Origin: Saccoglossus kowalevskii
Taxonomy: Eukaryota > Hemichordata > Enteropneusta > Harrimaniidae
Direction: 5' to 3'
DNA: 30,310 bases
Assembly (NCBI RefSeq): GCF_000003605.2
Contig: NW_003109985.1
Coordinates: 137,040 to 167,349 of the forward strand
The translations under genes were made by a program, and so were the position numbers. A model generated the notes under the pieces. It was not told the origin of the DNA. It was given only the letters and a program-made list of their open reading frames with translations, and did no database searches. Shown here piece by piece: positions 29,640-30,310 of this stretch (positions are counted from its first letter, which is position 1; every line of letters begins with the position of its first letter).

Positions 29640-29750
29640 AAAAACATCAGTATTGTCAGGACATATCAAATTTGATGTTGGGTGTTAATTAATTAATTAA
29701 TTAATTAATTAACACTAAAACGGACAGGACGTTGTCCGCCGTTGATGTTT
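29640..29750. repeat. (TTAA)7 perfect palindrome inside a weak inverted repeat
   Basis: 29682-29715 is GTG, seven TTAA units, CAC, a perfect 34-bp palindrome. Outside it, AAAACATCA (from 29641) and TGATGTTTT (to 29750) are inverted copies, giving a ~110-bp symmetric block with a diverged middle. CGGACAggacgtTGTCCG at 29721-29738 forms a further small hairpin. It could be a small foldback element; the outer repeat is only 9 bp. Confidence 0.7.
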
Positions 29751-29862
29751 TGCTCCTGAATACATTTTGTCTCGACTTGTCTTAAGGTAGCGAGAAGGTT
29801 TTGTGACGTTTTTAAATAAAACATTCTCTGTCTGTTGTCTCGTTCAGAACAGTAATTTAGGT

Positions 29863-29941
29863 TATATATATCAAAAGACTAAGTATAGAGGTGCAAGTTC
29901 GCACAAACTGGACAGACATTGTTTACATAATTATCACGTGA
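29863..29941 (+). promoter_or_regulatory. TATA-like box and CACGTG E-box upstream of an ATG
   Basis: TATATATAT at 29863-29871 and the palindromic E-box TCACGTGA at 29934-29941 precede an ATG at 29950 in strong context. The spacing fits TSS near 29893-29900 and a ~55-nt leader, but in AT-rich DNA a TATA word alone is weak evidence. Confidence 0.22.
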
Positions 29942-29949
29942 CATCAATA

Positions 29950-30011
29950 ATGGCGAACCTTGTAAAAATGACTAAGTACGCGATTGCGAGAGCACACTGC
30001 GGAATTTCCTG
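29950..30011 (+). CDS. Candidate short first coding exon
   Basis: ATG at 29950 has A at -3 and G at +4 and starts MANLVKMTKYAIARAHCGIS. The frame meets TGA at 30013, but a GT at 30012 (CCTG|GTGAAA) could serve as donor and leave phase 2. The peptide is basic, with no signal sequence. Support comes from start context and the upstream TATA/E-box arrangement only. The window ends about 300 bp later, so downstream exons cannot be checked. Confidence 0.17.
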
Positions 30012-30310
30012 GTGAAATTTAAGTTATGCATTGTCCGTAATCAAGTCCATTGAAATGCGTCTCCGATAATCAAAAGACCTATTATTCCGATTTCTATGCA
30101 GGTTTGTTTTTTTGGCCACAAATTATTTCATACTTGGCACATTTAACAGACTATTATTCTGTGACAAAGCATTTTCTTTAAAAACCCAGACATATTTCGC
30201 ACCATCATTATCTTTTGAATGATAACTGCGAGTTTGAATGTCCTAGTCCGAACGCACTTGATTTGGCGGCGGTCCCAATGAGTCGTTCTCGATCAAAACT
30301 TCAACTCGAG

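Overview
This window looks like intergenic or intronic nuclear DNA from an animal. It is AT-rich, has no operon-like gene packing, and has no open frame longer than about 160 codons. It holds long AT-rich gaps, microsatellites, minisatellites, palindromic transposon-like elements and scattered short open stretches bounded by GT/AG splice signals. A marine invertebrate is most likely. Two non-LTR retrotransposon relics, one GGGAGATAAC-type word (minus strand near 9060) and a CTCA microsatellite would suit a mollusc, but that assignment is from memory and weak. I see no rRNA, tRNA, CRISPR array, bacterial gene or complete confident protein-coding gene.

Layout. 1-3500: low-complexity GAGTC-rich patch, a weak ~70-bp tandem repeat, otherwise AT-rich filler. 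3500-4000: two adjacent small open frames of doubtful status. 4960-6590: a repeat nest made of a ~300-bp element with GC-rich inverted ends, a LINE endonuclease relic on the minus strand, and a ~750-bp minisatellite of 33-bp units followed by a short unique open frame. 7075-7486: a 206-bp tandem duplication. 8215-13270: sparse plus-strand exon candidates (the first possibly Ig-like) and a diverged ~410-bp duplication. 13600-15060: a GC-richer block with minus-strand open frames, including a candidate first coding exon with a good ATG context. 15565-15753: a LINE reverse-transcriptase relic. 16708-17660: a 31-bp minisatellite and its decayed remains. 17848-18962: two phase-compatible exon candidates, the second lying in the loop of a large inverted repeat. 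19449-20064: a second large inverted repeat. 22622-27916: a possible split gene whose first coding exon and second exon match in phase. 25012-25042: two perfect CArG boxes. 25208-25439: a mariner-like palindromic element. 29640-30015: a (TTAA)7 palindrome, then a TATA/E-box/ATG arrangement.

The exon candidates do not assemble into a gene of known function, and I recognise no protein apart from the two LINE fragments. Exon calls rest on splice consensus, open phase and local GC rise. Transcript data would be needed to confirm them.
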